Assembly (NCBI RefSeq): GCF_900177515.1
Contig: NZ_FXAK01000007.1
Location: forward strand, 2,216,501-2,280,500
Direction: 5' to 3'
DNA: 64,000 bases
From: Azospirillum oryzae
GTDB taxonomy: Bacteria > Pseudomonadota > Alphaproteobacteria > Azospirillales > Azospirillaceae
In this document: piece after piece, positions 1-8,483 of the stretch
Layout of the letters: every line of letters starts with the position of its first letter
How positions within the stretch are numbered: position 1 is the stretch's first letter
Made by a program: the position numbers and the translations under genes
The notes under the pieces: model-generated
The model's input: only the letters and a program-made list of their open reading frames with translations
Databases searched by the model: none
What the model was told of the DNA's origin: nothing

Positions 1-32
1 AGCATCACCACGCGCCAAACGCCGCCCTTCAT
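1..32 (-). CDS. Partial gene start cut by the left edge
   Basis: Only about ten codons are inside the window, read leftwards from an ATG at 30-32 (MKGGVWRVVM). A GGGGAG ribosome-binding site sits 8 bases before that ATG, which is the main reason to call a start. There is too little sequence to name a product. It points the same way as the possible pilin at 103-294 and lies near a TadG-like gene, so a role in a Flp/Tad pilus locus is possible but only an inference. Confidence 0.4.
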   Translation of the reverse strand, partial: MKGGVWRVVM

Positions 33-102
33 CGGGCCGTCTCCCCGTCATTGCATGCCGAGTCTAGCCGGCAGAACGGAAACGGAGAAGCCGCGCGCGT
101 GT

Positions 103-294
103 TCAGCGCGCCACGGCCGCCGCCCGCGCACCCTCCACCTGCGCCATCAGGTCGGCGAGTGCGCCACGCACCTCGCCCGACAGCCCGAACAGCAGCAGCG
201 CCACCAGCGCAACCGCCAGCGCATGATCCACAAGCGGCCAGGCCGGTCGCCGCGCCCCTGAACGGTTGCGGAAGGGGATTTGGAAGAACGGCAT
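103..294 (-). CDS. Small single-pass membrane protein, possibly Flp-type pilin-like
   Basis: This is a 63-residue protein with a short N-terminal part rich in Arg and Pro, one hydrophobic segment (about residues 24-42, LAVALVALLLFGLSG) and a short amphipathic tail ending in AAAVAR. The size and layout resemble Flp/Fap type IVb pilins, but the usual processing site (G/ExxxxEY) is not visible, so pilin identity is weak. I chose the ATG at 292-294 because a GGAG lies 9 bases upstream; an in-frame ATG at 310-312 has no ribosome-binding site. The TadG-like gene at 662 is the only contextual support. It could also be a chance ORF. Confidence 0.4.
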   Translation of the reverse strand: MPFFQIPFRNRSGARRPAWPLVDHALAVALVALLLFGLSGEVRGALADLMAQVEGARAAAVAR

Positions 295-312
295 CGCTGG
301 CGGCTCCGGCAT

Positions 313-661
313 GGATCAAGGCATTGGGGCGCCAGCCTACCGGCGGAGAGGACGAACGAACCCTTAACGGCGCCCGATCCGAGGCCGATTGCCCCGCTTT
401 TGTCTCAGCTCTATTTCGAATCGGAGGCGTTTTCAAAGTCAAGACTGCGCTCCGCGTCCGCCATGGAGGGATCTACCCTTTGCGGGCACCATCGCAAATT
501 CGAGTTACCGCCTTTGCGTAAAATACATAGCAATTTGCGACGCGATTTTTGCTGTGCTTTTGCTGCATTTCCTGGTTTGCCTGCTTGTCGGATGATGCTA
601 AGAGTAATGCATCCAATCGAAACACTCCTTTCTGCATAGCCAATTGCTTAGGAGGCCGGCA
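313..661. other. Intergenic stretch without a convincing gene
   Basis: About 350 bases separate the small membrane protein from the TadG-like gene. The right half (roughly 500-640) is noticeably richer in A and T than its surroundings and probably holds the promoter of the gene at 662. ORFs in this stretch have no ribosome-binding sites and look like codon-bias shadows. Confidence 0.5.
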
Positions 662-1111
662 ATGACTTTGGTCTATCGTCCCCTGCCCTATGGCGGGCAC
701 GAAGACCGGCGGACGGGCCGCCACCTGCTTCTGGTGGTCGCCCTGATCCTCGCCATTCCGACCGCTTTGGGCGCCGGCTGCACCGTCGACGCCTTGCGCA
801 GCTATGCGGTGGAGGCGCGGCTGTCGCAGGCCGTCGATGCCGCTGCCTTGGCCGGCGGTCGCGTGATGTTCGATTCGCAGCGCGACGGCCACATCCGCAG
901 CTTCTTCGACAAGGCCTTCCCCAACGGCTTCCTGGGATCGCACCTGTCGCCGCTGACGATCGCCGAAGATGCGGCGGCCGGCACACTGACGGTCAGCGCC
1001 CACGCCACCGTCAATGCCATTTTCCTGCGCCTGTTCGGCAAGAAGGAAGTGACGGTGGAGGCCCAATCCGTCGTCCGCCGCGGTCTGCACGCCCGCACCA
1101 AGCTGCAATAA
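662..1111 (+). CDS. TadG/TadE-like pilus-associated membrane protein (short)
   Basis: The predicted protein has 149 residues. An N-terminal hydrophobic segment (about residues 21-40, LLLVVALILAIPTALGAG) is followed by SQAVDAAALAGGR, the alanine-rich signature just after the membrane anchor in TadE/TadG pseudopilin-like proteins. These proteins act at the inner membrane in assembly of Flp/Tad pili. It is much shorter than typical TadG proteins, which carry a large C-terminal domain, so it is a minimal version or a relative. The ATG at 662 follows AGGAGG by six bases; a TTG at 644 lies upstream of that site and is unlikely. No tad ATPase or secretin genes are in the window. Confidence 0.55.
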   Translation: MTLVYRPLPYGGHEDRRTGRHLLLVVALILAIPTALGAGCTVDALRSYAVEARLSQAVDAAALAGGRVMFDSQRDGHIRSFFDKAFPNGFLGSHLSPLTIAEDAAAGTLTVSAHATVNAIFLRLFGKKEVTVEAQSVVRRGLHARTKLQ

Positions 1112-1236
1112 CTCCCCTTTCGCGTTCCAGCCAACTTCATAGCCGATTCGCGATGCTCGCATTCGCGGAATGCAGCCCGGCGCCTTCGCAACTGCGGTAG
1201 AAGGGACGCACAGCTCCCCTTCCACCGGAGTCCGCG

Positions 1237-1632
1237 ATGCTCGGAACCCTGACGCTCCTGCTGCTCTGCCAATTGGCCGGCGAGTTGGCCGCCCGCCTGT
1301 TGCACCTGCCGGTCCCTGGCCCGGTGCTGGGCATGCTGCTGCTGTTCGCCGGCCTGCTGCTGCGCGGCGGCGTTCCGGCCGCGATCCAGGACACGGCCGG
1401 TGGGCTTCTGCGTCACCTGTCCCTGCTGTTCGTGCCGGCCGGCGTCGGGGTGATGGTGCATGTCACCCGTCTGGAGACGGAGGCGCTGCCGATCGTCGTC
1501 GCCCTGTTCGGCAGCACCCTGTTCGGCATCGCGGTGACCGCCAAGCTGATGGCCTTTCTGCTGAGCCGCAGCGAGCCGCGGTTGGAGGAAGAGCCGGCCG
1601 CGGGGAATTCGGCGAAGGGAGACCGGACATGA
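1237..1632 (+). CDS. lrgA: LrgA/CidA family holin-like membrane protein
   Basis: This 131-residue protein has four hydrophobic segments and the LrgA/CidA pattern, including LCQLAGELAARLLHLPVPGPVLGMLLL near the N-terminus. Family members are holin-like inner-membrane proteins paired with LrgB. They are linked to murein hydrolase control and, in some bacteria, to transport of pyruvate or other small acids. The stop codon overlaps the lrgB start (ATGA at 1629-1632), so the two are translationally coupled. The C-terminal tail after residue 108 is charged and cytoplasmic. No regulator gene of the LytSR type is adjacent. Confidence 0.85.
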   Translation: MLGTLTLLLLCQLAGELAARLLHLPVPGPVLGMLLLFAGLLLRGGVPAAIQDTAGGLLRHLSLLFVPAGVGVMVHVTRLETEALPIVVALFGSTLFGIAVTAKLMAFLLSRSEPRLEEEPAAGNSAKGDRT

Positions 1633-2351
1633 GCGCCGATCTCCACCAGATCTGGGTCTATCTGTCGGCCAACCCGCTGGCCGGGCTGACGCTGACCCTC
1701 GTCGCCTACCAGATCGGCGTGTGGGTGTTCGAGAAGCTGGGCCGGCGGCCGGTGCTGAACCCGGTGCTGATCGCCGTCATCCTGATCGCCGGCACGCTCG
1801 GCCTGTCGGGCATCGATTACCGCACCTATTTCGACGGCGCGCAGTTCGTCCATTTCCTGCTCGGCCCGGCCACGGTGGCGCTCGCCGTCCCGCTCTACAA
1901 CCAGTTCCAGGAGGTGCGCCGTTCGGCCCTGGCGCTGGTGGTGGCGCTGCTGGTCGGGTCCGCGGCGTCGGCACTCAGCGCGGTCGCGCTGGTCTGGATC
2001 TGCGGCGGTACCAAGGTGACGATCCTGTCGATGGCGCCGAAATCCGTCACCTCTCCCATTGCCATGGGCGTGTCGGAGCAGATCGGCGGCCTGCCTTCGC
2101 TGACCGCGGTGTTCGTCATCATCACCGGCATCGTCGCCGCCAGCCTCGGCACCTGGGTGCTGAACCTCGTCCGGGTCAAGGACTGGCGAGCCCGCGGATT
2201 CGGCATGGGGGTGGCGGCGCACGGCATCGGCACCGCCCGTGCCCTGCAGGTCAACGAGGTGGCCGGCGCCTTCGCCGGGCTGGGCATGGGCCTGAACGGG
2301 CTGGCGACGGCGCTGCTGCTGCCGACGCTGTACCATTTGATCTGGGGCTGA
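1629..2351 (+). CDS. lrgB: LrgB/CidB family membrane protein
   Basis: The 240-residue protein is almost wholly hydrophobic, with about seven membrane segments. It carries the LrgB landmarks LGPATVALAVPLYNQ, TILSMAPKSVTSPIAMGVSEQIGG and AAHGIGTARAL. LrgB acts with LrgA in the inner membrane; the precise transported species is unsettled across bacteria. The ATG overlaps the lrgA stop by four bases. The length is normal for the family, and the reading frame is intact. The next feature is the leucine leader about 100 bases downstream, which belongs to a separate transcription unit. Confidence 0.88.
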   Translation: MSADLHQIWVYLSANPLAGLTLTLVAYQIGVWVFEKLGRRPVLNPVLIAVILIAGTLGLSGIDYRTYFDGAQFVHFLLGPATVALAVPLYNQFQEVRRSALALVVALLVGSAASALSAVALVWICGGTKVTILSMAPKSVTSPIAMGVSEQIGGLPSLTAVFVIITGIVAASLGTWVLNLVRVKDWRARGFGMGVAAHGIGTARALQVNEVAGAFAGLGMGLNGLATALLLPTLYHLIWG

Positions 2352-2413
2352 GGCGGGCGAACGGGGCGGCAATGGTTGGTGCGTCCCGCAGTCCGATTTT
2401 CGCCAATCCGGGC

Positions 2414-2442
2414 TTGACAGCCATGCCGCACCTGCGCACAGT
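2414..2442 (+). promoter_or_regulatory. Candidate sigma-70 promoter for the leu leader and leuA
   Basis: A perfect TTGACA (2414-2419) is followed after 17 bases by CACAGT (2437-2442), a weak -10. Transcription from here would begin at about 2449-2450, exactly at the ATG of the leader peptide, so the leader mRNA would be leaderless. Confidence 0.5.
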
Positions 2443-2449
2443 GCGCCCT

Positions 2450-2506
2450 ATGAACACCATCGACCGCAAGAACGCCCTTCTTCGACTTCTCGGCCCGGCG
2501 CTTTAA
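2450..2506 (+). CDS. leuL: leuA leader peptide (attenuation)
   Basis: This is an 18-residue ORF, MNTIDRKNALLRLLGPAL, with five leucines in its last ten residues. Four of the five are CTT codons, which are little used in the surrounding GC-rich genes. That composition, and the position about 260 bases before leuA, fit a leader peptide whose translation senses charged tRNA-Leu and controls leuA by transcription attenuation. A GC-rich stem (2494-2501 with 2507-2515, one bulged base) overlaps the stop codon and resembles the 1:2 pause hairpin of such systems. I could not fix the downstream terminator arm with confidence. No ribosome-binding site precedes the ATG, in line with a leaderless message. 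Confidence 0.6.
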   Translation: MNTIDRKNALLRLLGPAL

Positions 2507-2765
2507 GCGTCCGGGTTTGTCGCGTTCGCACACTATTTCCATCGGTCGAAGTGTCTGTTCCATGAGCGATGTTTGCAAAGGCGCCGGCATCGGCGTCGCC
2601 CGGCAGGGGCCGGGACTGCGACTTACCGACGGTCGCTGAGCCACTTCCGGCGGCTCCGCGGCCGTACCCCTCGCCGGTCCCTCCGCCTTTCAAATTCCGA
2701 TCCGCCGCTCCCGGCCGCAAAGAAGACCTATAGGGCCGGAGCCGCCACTGGAGCCGAACGACGTC

Positions 2766-4469
2766 ATGAGCACCGCCACCCAAACGAACGCTGGCATCCC
2801 GACCCTGCCGAAGTCCCCGTCCAAGTACGCCCCCTTCCCCCAGGTGAAGCTGACCGACCGCCAATGGCCGTCGCGCACCCTGGACAAGGCGCCGATGTGG
2901 TGCTCGGTCGATCTGCGCGACGGCAACCAGGCGCTGATCGAGCCGATGGGGCCGGACCGCAAGCGCGCGATGTTCGACCTGCTGCTGCGCATGGGCTTCA
3001 AGGAGATCGAGGTCGGCTTCCCCGCCGCCTCGCAGACCGATTTCGACTTCTGCCGCGAAATCATCGAGCAGGGCAAGATCCCCGACGGCGTCACCATCCA
3101 GGTGCTGACCCAGTCGCGTGAGGAACTGATCCGCCGCACCTTCGACGGCATCAAGGGCGCCAAGCGCGCCATCGTCCACCTGTACAACTCCACCTCGGAG
3201 CTGCAGCGCCGCGTGGTGTTCGGGCTGGACCGCCAGGGCATCGTCGACATCGCCGTCGCCGGCACCAAGCTGATCAAGCAGTTGGCCGCCGAGACGCCGG
3301 ACACCGAGATCGTCCTGCAATACTCGCCGGAAAGCTTCACCGGCACGGAGCTGGATTTCGCGGTCGAGATTTGCGAAGCGGTGATGGAGACCTGGGGCGC
3401 TTCGCCCACCAACAAGGTCATCCTGAACCTGCCGGCCACGGTCGAGATGTCGATGCCCAACGTGCATGCCGACCAGATCGAGTGGTTCTGCCGCACCCTG
3501 AAGAACCGCGAATCGGCGATCATCTCGCTGCACCCGCACAACGACCGCGGCACCGGCGTCGCTGCGGCGGAGATGGGGCTGCTGGCCGGTGCCGACCGCG
3601 TCGAAGGCACTCTGTTCGGCAACGGCGAGCGCACCGGCAACGTCGACGTCGTCACGCTGGCGCTGAACATGTTCACCCAGGGCGTCGATCCGGAACTGAA
3701 CATCGACGACATCAACGAGATCGTCCGCGTATCGGAATACTGCACGCAGCTGCCGGTCCATCCGCGCCATCCCTATGCCGGCGAGCTGGTGTTCACCGCC
3801 TTCTCGGGCTCGCACCAGGACGCCATCAACAAGGGCCTGAAGGCGTTGACCAAGTCCAACACCGGAAAGTGGGAGGTCCCGTACCTGCCCATCGACCCGC
3901 AGGATCTGGGCCGCAGCTATGAGGCGGTGATCCGCATCAACAGCCAGTCCGGCAAGGGCGGCATCGCCTATGTGCTGGAGAAGGACTACGGCCTGCAGAT
4001 CCCGCGCCGCCTGCAGATCGAATTCTCCAAGGTCGTCCAGCGCGTCGCCGACGAGACCGGCAAGGAGCTGTCGCCCGCCGACATCCATGCCGCCTTCAAG
4101 GCCGAGTATCTGGACGCCGACACCCCGCTGGAACTGGTCGAGCATTCGACCGAGCCGCGCGGCCCGAACTCCGGCGCCCGCGCCATGAGCGTGGTGATGC
4201 GCCGCGACGGCGAGATCATCACCACCAAGGGCAAGGGCAACGGCCCGATCGACGCCTTCCTGGATGCCCTACGCCAGGGCTGCGGCACCGACCTGCACGT
4301 CGTCGACTACCGCGAGCACGCCATCGGCTCCGGCGAGGACGCCCAGGCCTGCGCCTATGTCGAGGTGAAGACCGGCGACAAGACGCTGTTCGGCGTGGGC
4401 ATCGACGCCGACATCGTGACCGCCTCGCTGCGGGCGCTGGTGAGCGCAGCCAACCGGGCGGCGCGGTAA
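2766..4469 (+). CDS. leuA: 2-isopropylmalate synthase
   Basis: LeuA condenses acetyl-CoA with 2-oxoisovalerate to give 2-isopropylmalate, the first committed step of leucine synthesis in the cytoplasm. The 567-residue protein is of the longer LeuA type found in many proteobacteria and actinobacteria. The TIM-barrel catalytic domain carries SVDLRDGNQALIEPM (about residues 48-62) and the metal-binding SLHPHNDRGTG motif (about 258-268). A C-terminal leucine-binding regulatory domain fills about residues 430-567. It stands alone, preceded by a leucine-rich leader and followed by a strong terminator, so end-product control is probably both allosteric and by attenuation. The ATG at 2766 is followed by a low-complexity Thr/Pro N-terminus, so the exact start is slightly uncertain. 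Confidence 0.95.
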   Translation: MSTATQTNAGIPTLPKSPSKYAPFPQVKLTDRQWPSRTLDKAPMWCSVDLRDGNQALIEPMGPDRKRAMFDLLLRMGFKEIEVGFPAASQTDFDFCREIIEQGKIPDGVTIQVLTQSREELIRRTFDGIKGAKRAIVHLYNSTSELQRRVVFGLDRQGIVDIAVAGTKLIKQLAAETPDTEIVLQYSPESFTGTELDFAVEICEAVMETWGASPTNKVILNLPATVEMSMPNVHADQIEWFCRTLKNRESAIISLHPHNDRGTGVAAAEMGLLAGADRVEGTLFGNGERTGNVDVVTLALNMFTQGVDPELNIDDINEIVRVSEYCTQLPVHPRHPYAGELVFTAFSGSHQDAINKGLKALTKSNTGKWEVPYLPIDPQDLGRSYEAVIRINSQSGKGGIAYVLEKDYGLQIPRRLQIEFSKVVQRVADETGKELSPADIHAAFKAEYLDADTPLELVEHSTEPRGPNSGARAMSVVMRRDGEIITTKGKGNGPIDAFLDALRQGCGTDLHVVDYREHAIGSGEDAQACAYVEVKTGDKTLFGVGIDADIVTASLRALVSAANRAAR

Positions 4470-4506
4470 CAGAAAAAAAGAAGTTGTAGCACGGATTTAA
4501 ATAAAT

Positions 4507-4536
4507 ACGGCTCTCCGACTGGGAGAGCCGTGCTTT
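4507..4536. terminator. Rho-independent terminator after leuA
   Basis: The stem ACGGCTCTCC / GGGAGAGCCGT (4507-4516 and 4521-4531) has a four-base loop and is followed by GCTTTT. On the minus strand it is followed by an ATTTATTT tract, so it may also terminate the convergent gene at 4558-5217. Confidence 0.85.
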
Positions 4537-4557
4537 TCACAAATTCTTTCTTCTTTA

Positions 4558-5217
4558 TTAAAGAGCATTCCTTGGGAGTGACATTTTCCCCTTCATTCCG
4601 TTTTCGATGACGCTGCACCTAAGTGAGGCCATTTGATGAAATTGCACTGCAGATTCAATAGAGTGATATGATACGAACAGAGGAAAAATTTCCCGAAAAA
4701 TAAACCCCCAAGCAACTATAGATAGTATTGACAAGAAAACAGATAGGTTCTTCAGAAGACTGGCGCATCTCTCGGCTACTTCCGGATGGCGAACAAAGTA
4801 GTTCTTCCGCGACGGCCATACGTATATTGAAGACGCCATGATTGAAATTCCTAACATTCCTAAGCCGACAGGCAATGCAGGCCACATCAGCAAATTAATA
4901 TATAAGCCAAGAGCATCAAGCATGTATCTCATATACAAAGAAGAAACGTAATATGACTCACAATCTTTATAGTAAAAAATTTGGGAGTTTGATATGATTA
5001 AGCTAAATATGAAGCCTATTGACACTAAATTTATCCAGAACGCTAACCTCGATATCTCGTCGAAAGTTCTTTTCACGGCATCAATACCCAAAAAATCTCT
5101 GAGCCTTGCGTTCATAACGCCAATCAATTTTGCACGGACTCTCCTTGTATAATGCCGTGACAATTCTAGAGTTTCTTTCTTATTGTTGATGAGCCTGAGG
5201 GTAGGCTTCGCAGTCAT
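4558..5217 (-). CDS. Unknown multi-pass membrane protein in an AT-rich patch
   Basis: I do not recognise this 219-residue protein. It has a basic N-terminal region (residues 1-60, with HYTRRVRAK) and about four hydrophobic segments: near residues 61-77 (FWINLVSIGFIFSLIIS), 105-130, 118-135 (WPALPVGLGMLGISIM) and 160-180 (LSVFLSILSIVAWGFIF). The gene and its flanks (about 4470-5260) are far richer in A and T and use codons quite unlike both neighbours, which suggests recent acquisition. No phage, IS or toxin motif is visible. It runs opposite to leuA and hldD and is presumably transcribed from the AT-rich interval at 5218-5300. Confidence 0.65.
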   Translation of the reverse strand: MTAKPTLRLINNKKETLELSRHYTRRVRAKLIGVMNARLRDFLGIDAVKRTFDEISRLAFWINLVSIGFIFSLIISNSQIFYYKDCESYYVSSLYMRYMLDALGLYINLLMWPALPVGLGMLGISIMASSIYVWPSRKNYFVRHPEVAERCASLLKNLSVFLSILSIVAWGFIFREIFPLFVSYHSIESAVQFHQMASLRCSVIENGMKGKMSLPRNAL

Positions 5218-5368
5218 AGATCACCCAAAAATTAGAAAACCTAACTAACTCATACCTATATTGTCCAGGCCGCCACAAGAGAGCATCGCTGTCGCCCCAA
5301 CCTTGCCCCCACGCCCCTCCCCGCCTATAAGTCCCCACGAAACGCGTCGAGCAACAGCGGACAGCGCT

Positions 5369-6355
5369 ATGATCGTGGTCACCGGCGGGGCCGGCTTCAT
5401 CGGGTCCAACCTTGTCGCGGCATTGGCCGCGCGCGGCATCACCGACGTGGCGGTCATCGACCGCTTCCGCGACGGCGAGAAGTGGCAGAACCTCGCCAAG
5501 CGCGAGGTCGCGGCGCTGGTGCCGCCGGAGCAGACGCTGGCCTTCCTCGACCAGCATGCGGCGGAGATCGACACCGTCTTCCATCTCGGCGCCGTCTCCG
5601 CCACCACCGAGCGGGACGTCGACAAGATCGTCGCCAACAATGTGGCGCTGACGCTGGACCTGTGGCGCTGGTGTTCGTGGCGCGGCTGCCGGCTGATCTA
5701 CGCCTCCTCTGCCGCGACCTACGGCGACGGCTCCGCCGGATTCGACGACGACGGCTCCTGCGACGGGCTGGCGCGGCTGCGGCCGCTGAACGCCTATGGC
5801 TGGTCGAAGCATCTGGTCGACCGCCGCATCGCCCGCGCCGTTGCCGGCGGCGACCTCGTGCCGCCGCAGTGGGCCGGGCTGAAGTTCTTCAACGTCTACG
5901 GCCCCAACGAAGCCCACAAGGGCGATATGATGAGCGTGGTCGCCAAGCTGCATCCCCAGCTGACGGCCGGCAATCCGGCGCGCCTGTTCAAGTCGCACAA
6001 GGACGGCTTCGAGGACGGCGGCCAACTGCGCGACTTCATTTACGTCGACGATTGCGTGGCGGTCATGCTGTGGCTGTACGACCATCCCGAGGTCAGCGGC
6101 CTGTTCAACGTCGGCACCGGCAAGGCGCGCAGCTTCAAGGACCTCGCGCTGGCGACGTTCGCCGCCCTGGGGCTACCCCCCCGGACTGAGTACTTCGACA
6201 TGCCTGAGCATCTGCGCGGCAAATACCAATATTTCACGCAGGCGACGACGGATCGCCTGCGCGCCGCCGGGTTCGACCAGCCCTTCACCGAACTGGAAGA
6301 GGGTGTCCGGCGCTATGTGCAGGATTTCCTGTCGCAGCCCGACCCGTACCGCTGA
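5369..6355 (+). CDS. hldD: ADP-L-glycero-D-manno-heptose 6-epimerase
   Basis: HldD converts ADP-D-glycero-D-manno-heptose to the L-glycero form, the heptose donor for the lipopolysaccharide inner core. The 328-residue protein begins with the Rossmann motif VTGGAGFIGSN (residues 4-14). It keeps the short-chain-dehydrogenase/epimerase dyad as YGWSK (about residues 145-149), and has HldD hallmarks such as FFNVYGPNEAHKGDMMSV and GQLRDFIYVDD. The start is placed at the ATG at 5369, directly before the Rossmann strand; an in-frame ATG at 5261 would add a Pro-rich extension inside the AT-rich flank. lgt follows after 11 bases, suggesting co-transcription of envelope genes. Confidence 0.93.
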   Translation: MIVVTGGAGFIGSNLVAALAARGITDVAVIDRFRDGEKWQNLAKREVAALVPPEQTLAFLDQHAAEIDTVFHLGAVSATTERDVDKIVANNVALTLDLWRWCSWRGCRLIYASSAATYGDGSAGFDDDGSCDGLARLRPLNAYGWSKHLVDRRIARAVAGGDLVPPQWAGLKFFNVYGPNEAHKGDMMSVVAKLHPQLTAGNPARLFKSHKDGFEDGGQLRDFIYVDDCVAVMLWLYDHPEVSGLFNVGTGKARSFKDLALATFAALGLPPRTEYFDMPEHLRGKYQYFTQATTDRLRAAGFDQPFTELEEGVRRYVQDFLSQPDPYR

Positions 6356-6366
6356 CCGGAGTCCCC

Positions 6367-7188
6367 ATGTTCGCCACCCTGCCAGTCGTCGCCTTTCCCA
6401 CCATCGATCCGGTCGCCATCGCGGTCGGCCCGGTCGTCGTCCGCTGGTATGCGCTGGCCTATCTGGCCGGGTTCGTGCTGGGCTGGCGCTATTGCATGGG
6501 GCTGGCGCGGCTCGATCCCGATCTGCGGCCGAAGCCAGAGGAGTTCGACGACTTCCTGACCTGGGCGGTGATCGGCACCATCCTGGGCGGGCGGATCGGC
6601 TATGTGCTGTTCTACAACCTGCCCTATTACATGGAAAACCCGCTGGACGCGCTCCAGGTCTGGCATGGCGGCATGTCGTTCCATGGCGGCATGGTCGGCG
6701 TGCTGACGGCCATCGGGCTGTTCTGCTGGCGCCGCGGCATCTCGCCCTTCGTCTTCGGCGACATCATCGCCGCCTGCGCGCCCATCGGCCTGTTCTTCGG
6801 CCGCATCGCCAACTTCATCAATGGCGAGCTATATGGCCGGCCGGCCCCGGATTTCGCCTATGCCATGGTGTTCCCGCGCGATCCGCTGCAGGTGCCGCGC
6901 CATCCCAGCCAGCTCTATGAGGCGGCGCTTGAGGGCGTGGTGCTGTTCATCCTGCTGGCGATCGCCATCCGCATTCCGGCGGTGCGCCACCGGCCGGGCA
7001 CGGTCGGCGGGCTGTTCCTGATCGGCTACGGCCTGTCGCGCATCATCGTGGAGTTCTTCCGCGAGCCCGACCCGCAGTTGGGCTTCCTGTTCGCCGGCGC
7101 GACGATGGGACAGCTGCTGTCGCTGCCGATGCTGGCGATCGGGCTGTGGCTGGTCGTCCGCGGCCGGCGCCACGCCATCCCGGCCTGA
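6367..7188 (+). CDS. lgt: Prolipoprotein diacylglyceryl transferase
   Basis: Lgt transfers diacylglycerol from phosphatidylglycerol to the lipobox cysteine of prolipoproteins at the inner membrane, the first step of lipoprotein maturation. The 273-residue protein has seven predicted membrane helices. The family signature GRIANFINGELYGRP lies at about residues 146-160 and the H-box region WHGGMSFHGG at about 99-108. Length is typical. It sits between hldD (11 bases upstream) and midA (4 bases downstream), a common alphaproteobacterial arrangement. Confidence 0.95.
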   Translation: MFATLPVVAFPTIDPVAIAVGPVVVRWYALAYLAGFVLGWRYCMGLARLDPDLRPKPEEFDDFLTWAVIGTILGGRIGYVLFYNLPYYMENPLDALQVWHGGMSFHGGMVGVLTAIGLFCWRRGISPFVFGDIIAACAPIGLFFGRIANFINGELYGRPAPDFAYAMVFPRDPLQVPRHPSQLYEAALEGVVLFILLAIAIRIPAVRHRPGTVGGLFLIGYGLSRIIVEFFREPDPQLGFLFAGATMGQLLSLPMLAIGLWLVVRGRRHAIPA

Positions 7189-7192
7189 CGCC

Positions 7193-8350
7193 ATGGCCGG
7201 TTCCGACGTTATGTTGGAGGACGAGCGCGCCGCTCCGGACAGTCTGGCCCGCCTGCTGGCCCGCCGCATCGTCATGGACGGGCCGATCAGCGTCGGCGCC
7301 TTCATGGCGGAGGCGCTGGGCCATCCGCGCTTCGGCTACTACATGCGGCGCGATCCGTTCGGCAGCGGCGGCGACTTCACCACCGCGCCGGAAATCAGCC
7401 AGATGTTCGGCGAGCTGGTCGGGCTCTGGTGCGTCGACAGTTGGGCGCGGCTGGGCGGCCCCGGCCCCTTCCATCTGGTGGAGCTGGGTCCCGGCCGCGG
7501 CACGCTGATGGCCGACGTGCTGCGGGCGGCGGCGGTGCTGCCGCTGTTCCGCGACAACGCCGTCGTCCATCTGGTGGAGACCAGCCCGGCCTTGCGCGAC
7601 CGCCAGCGCCAGACGCTGCAGCCGATCCTGGGCGACGCCGTCCAGTGGCATGACCGGCTGGAGGATGTGCCGGACGGCCCGACCATCCTGATCGCGAACG
7701 AGTTCTTCGATGCCCTGCCGATCCGTCAGGTGCAGAAGACCAACCATGGCTGGTTCGAACGGCTGGTCGACATCGACCCCGACAGTCGGCAGGACGACCC
7801 GTGCTTCCGCTTCGTGCTGGAAGCCTTCGGCAGCTCCGGCAGCCGGCTGGTGCCCGATGCCCTGCGCAATGCGCCCGACGGCAGCGTGGTCGAGGTTTCC
7901 CCCGCATCGCAGGCGGTGGCGCGGCTGATCGGCACCCGGCTGGCCGCGGCCCCCGGTGCCGCGCTAGTGATCGACTATGGCTATGCCCAGGGTCCGGCGG
8001 TCGGCGACACGCTGCAGGCGATGCGCCGCCATGCCTATGCCCCCGTGCTGGAGGCGCCGGGCGAAGCCGACCTGACCGCCCACGTCGATTTTGCCGCCAT
8101 CGCCGCGGCGGCGCGCGACGGCGGCGCACAGTCCTTCGGCCCGGTGGAGCAGGGGGAATGGCTGACCCGCCTCGGCATCCGCCAGCGGGCATCGGCCCTG
8201 TCGGCCAAGGCCAGCCCGACCCAGGCGCAGGACATCCGCGGCGCGCTGGACCGCTTGATCGATCCGGCGCAAATGGGCAGGCTGTTCAAGCTGGTCGCGC
8301 TCGCCACGCCCGGAGCCTTCGCCGACGCCAACCCGCCGGCCGGCTTCTGA
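7193..8350 (+). CDS. midA: MidA/NDUFAF7-type SAM-dependent protein methyltransferase
   Basis: The 385-residue protein belongs to the MidA (DUF185, human NDUFAF7) class of S-adenosylmethionine-dependent methyltransferases; the human protein methylates an arginine in complex I subunit NDUFS2. The family start is seen as GPISVGAFMAEALGHPRFGYYMRRDPFGSGGDFTTAPE, split over about residues 27-65. The SAM-binding motif VELGPGRGTLMADVLRA lies at about 101-117, and ANEFFDALPIRQ at about 166-177. The bacterial substrate is not established. It begins four bases after lgt and is followed by pgeF, as in many alphaproteobacteria. Confidence 0.85.
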   Translation: MAGSDVMLEDERAAPDSLARLLARRIVMDGPISVGAFMAEALGHPRFGYYMRRDPFGSGGDFTTAPEISQMFGELVGLWCVDSWARLGGPGPFHLVELGPGRGTLMADVLRAAAVLPLFRDNAVVHLVETSPALRDRQRQTLQPILGDAVQWHDRLEDVPDGPTILIANEFFDALPIRQVQKTNHGWFERLVDIDPDSRQDDPCFRFVLEAFGSSGSRLVPDALRNAPDGSVVEVSPASQAVARLIGTRLAAAPGAALVIDYGYAQGPAVGDTLQAMRRHAYAPVLEAPGEADLTAHVDFAAIAAAARDGGAQSFGPVEQGEWLTRLGIRQRASALSAKASPTQAQDIRGALDRLIDPAQMGRLFKLVALATPGAFADANPPAGF

Positions 8351-8483
8351 CCCGGCGGGCGCAGACCCCGGTTGGAGACATCGCACCATAACCGCCACCA
8401 AGACAATCCGGGCGGACCGTGCATAGCGGCCCCCTGCCCTGCCGGGCATGCGGAAGGCCACAGAACAGGGAAGGACGGCGTTC

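Noticed and set aside
51..521. Overlapping open frames on both strands in the first 600 bases
   Set aside because: They lack ribosome-binding sites and recognisable content. Only the short minus frame at 103-294 has a plausible site and a membrane segment.
2448..4145. Minus-strand open frame of 565 residues over leuA
   Set aside because: It is antisense to a complete, well-conserved leuA and has no domain or ribosome-binding site.
4507..4531. Inverted repeat next to the AT-rich patch considered as an IS end
   Set aside because: It is a compact hairpin followed by T residues right after leuA, so a terminator explains it; no matching repeat lies at the other edge of the patch.
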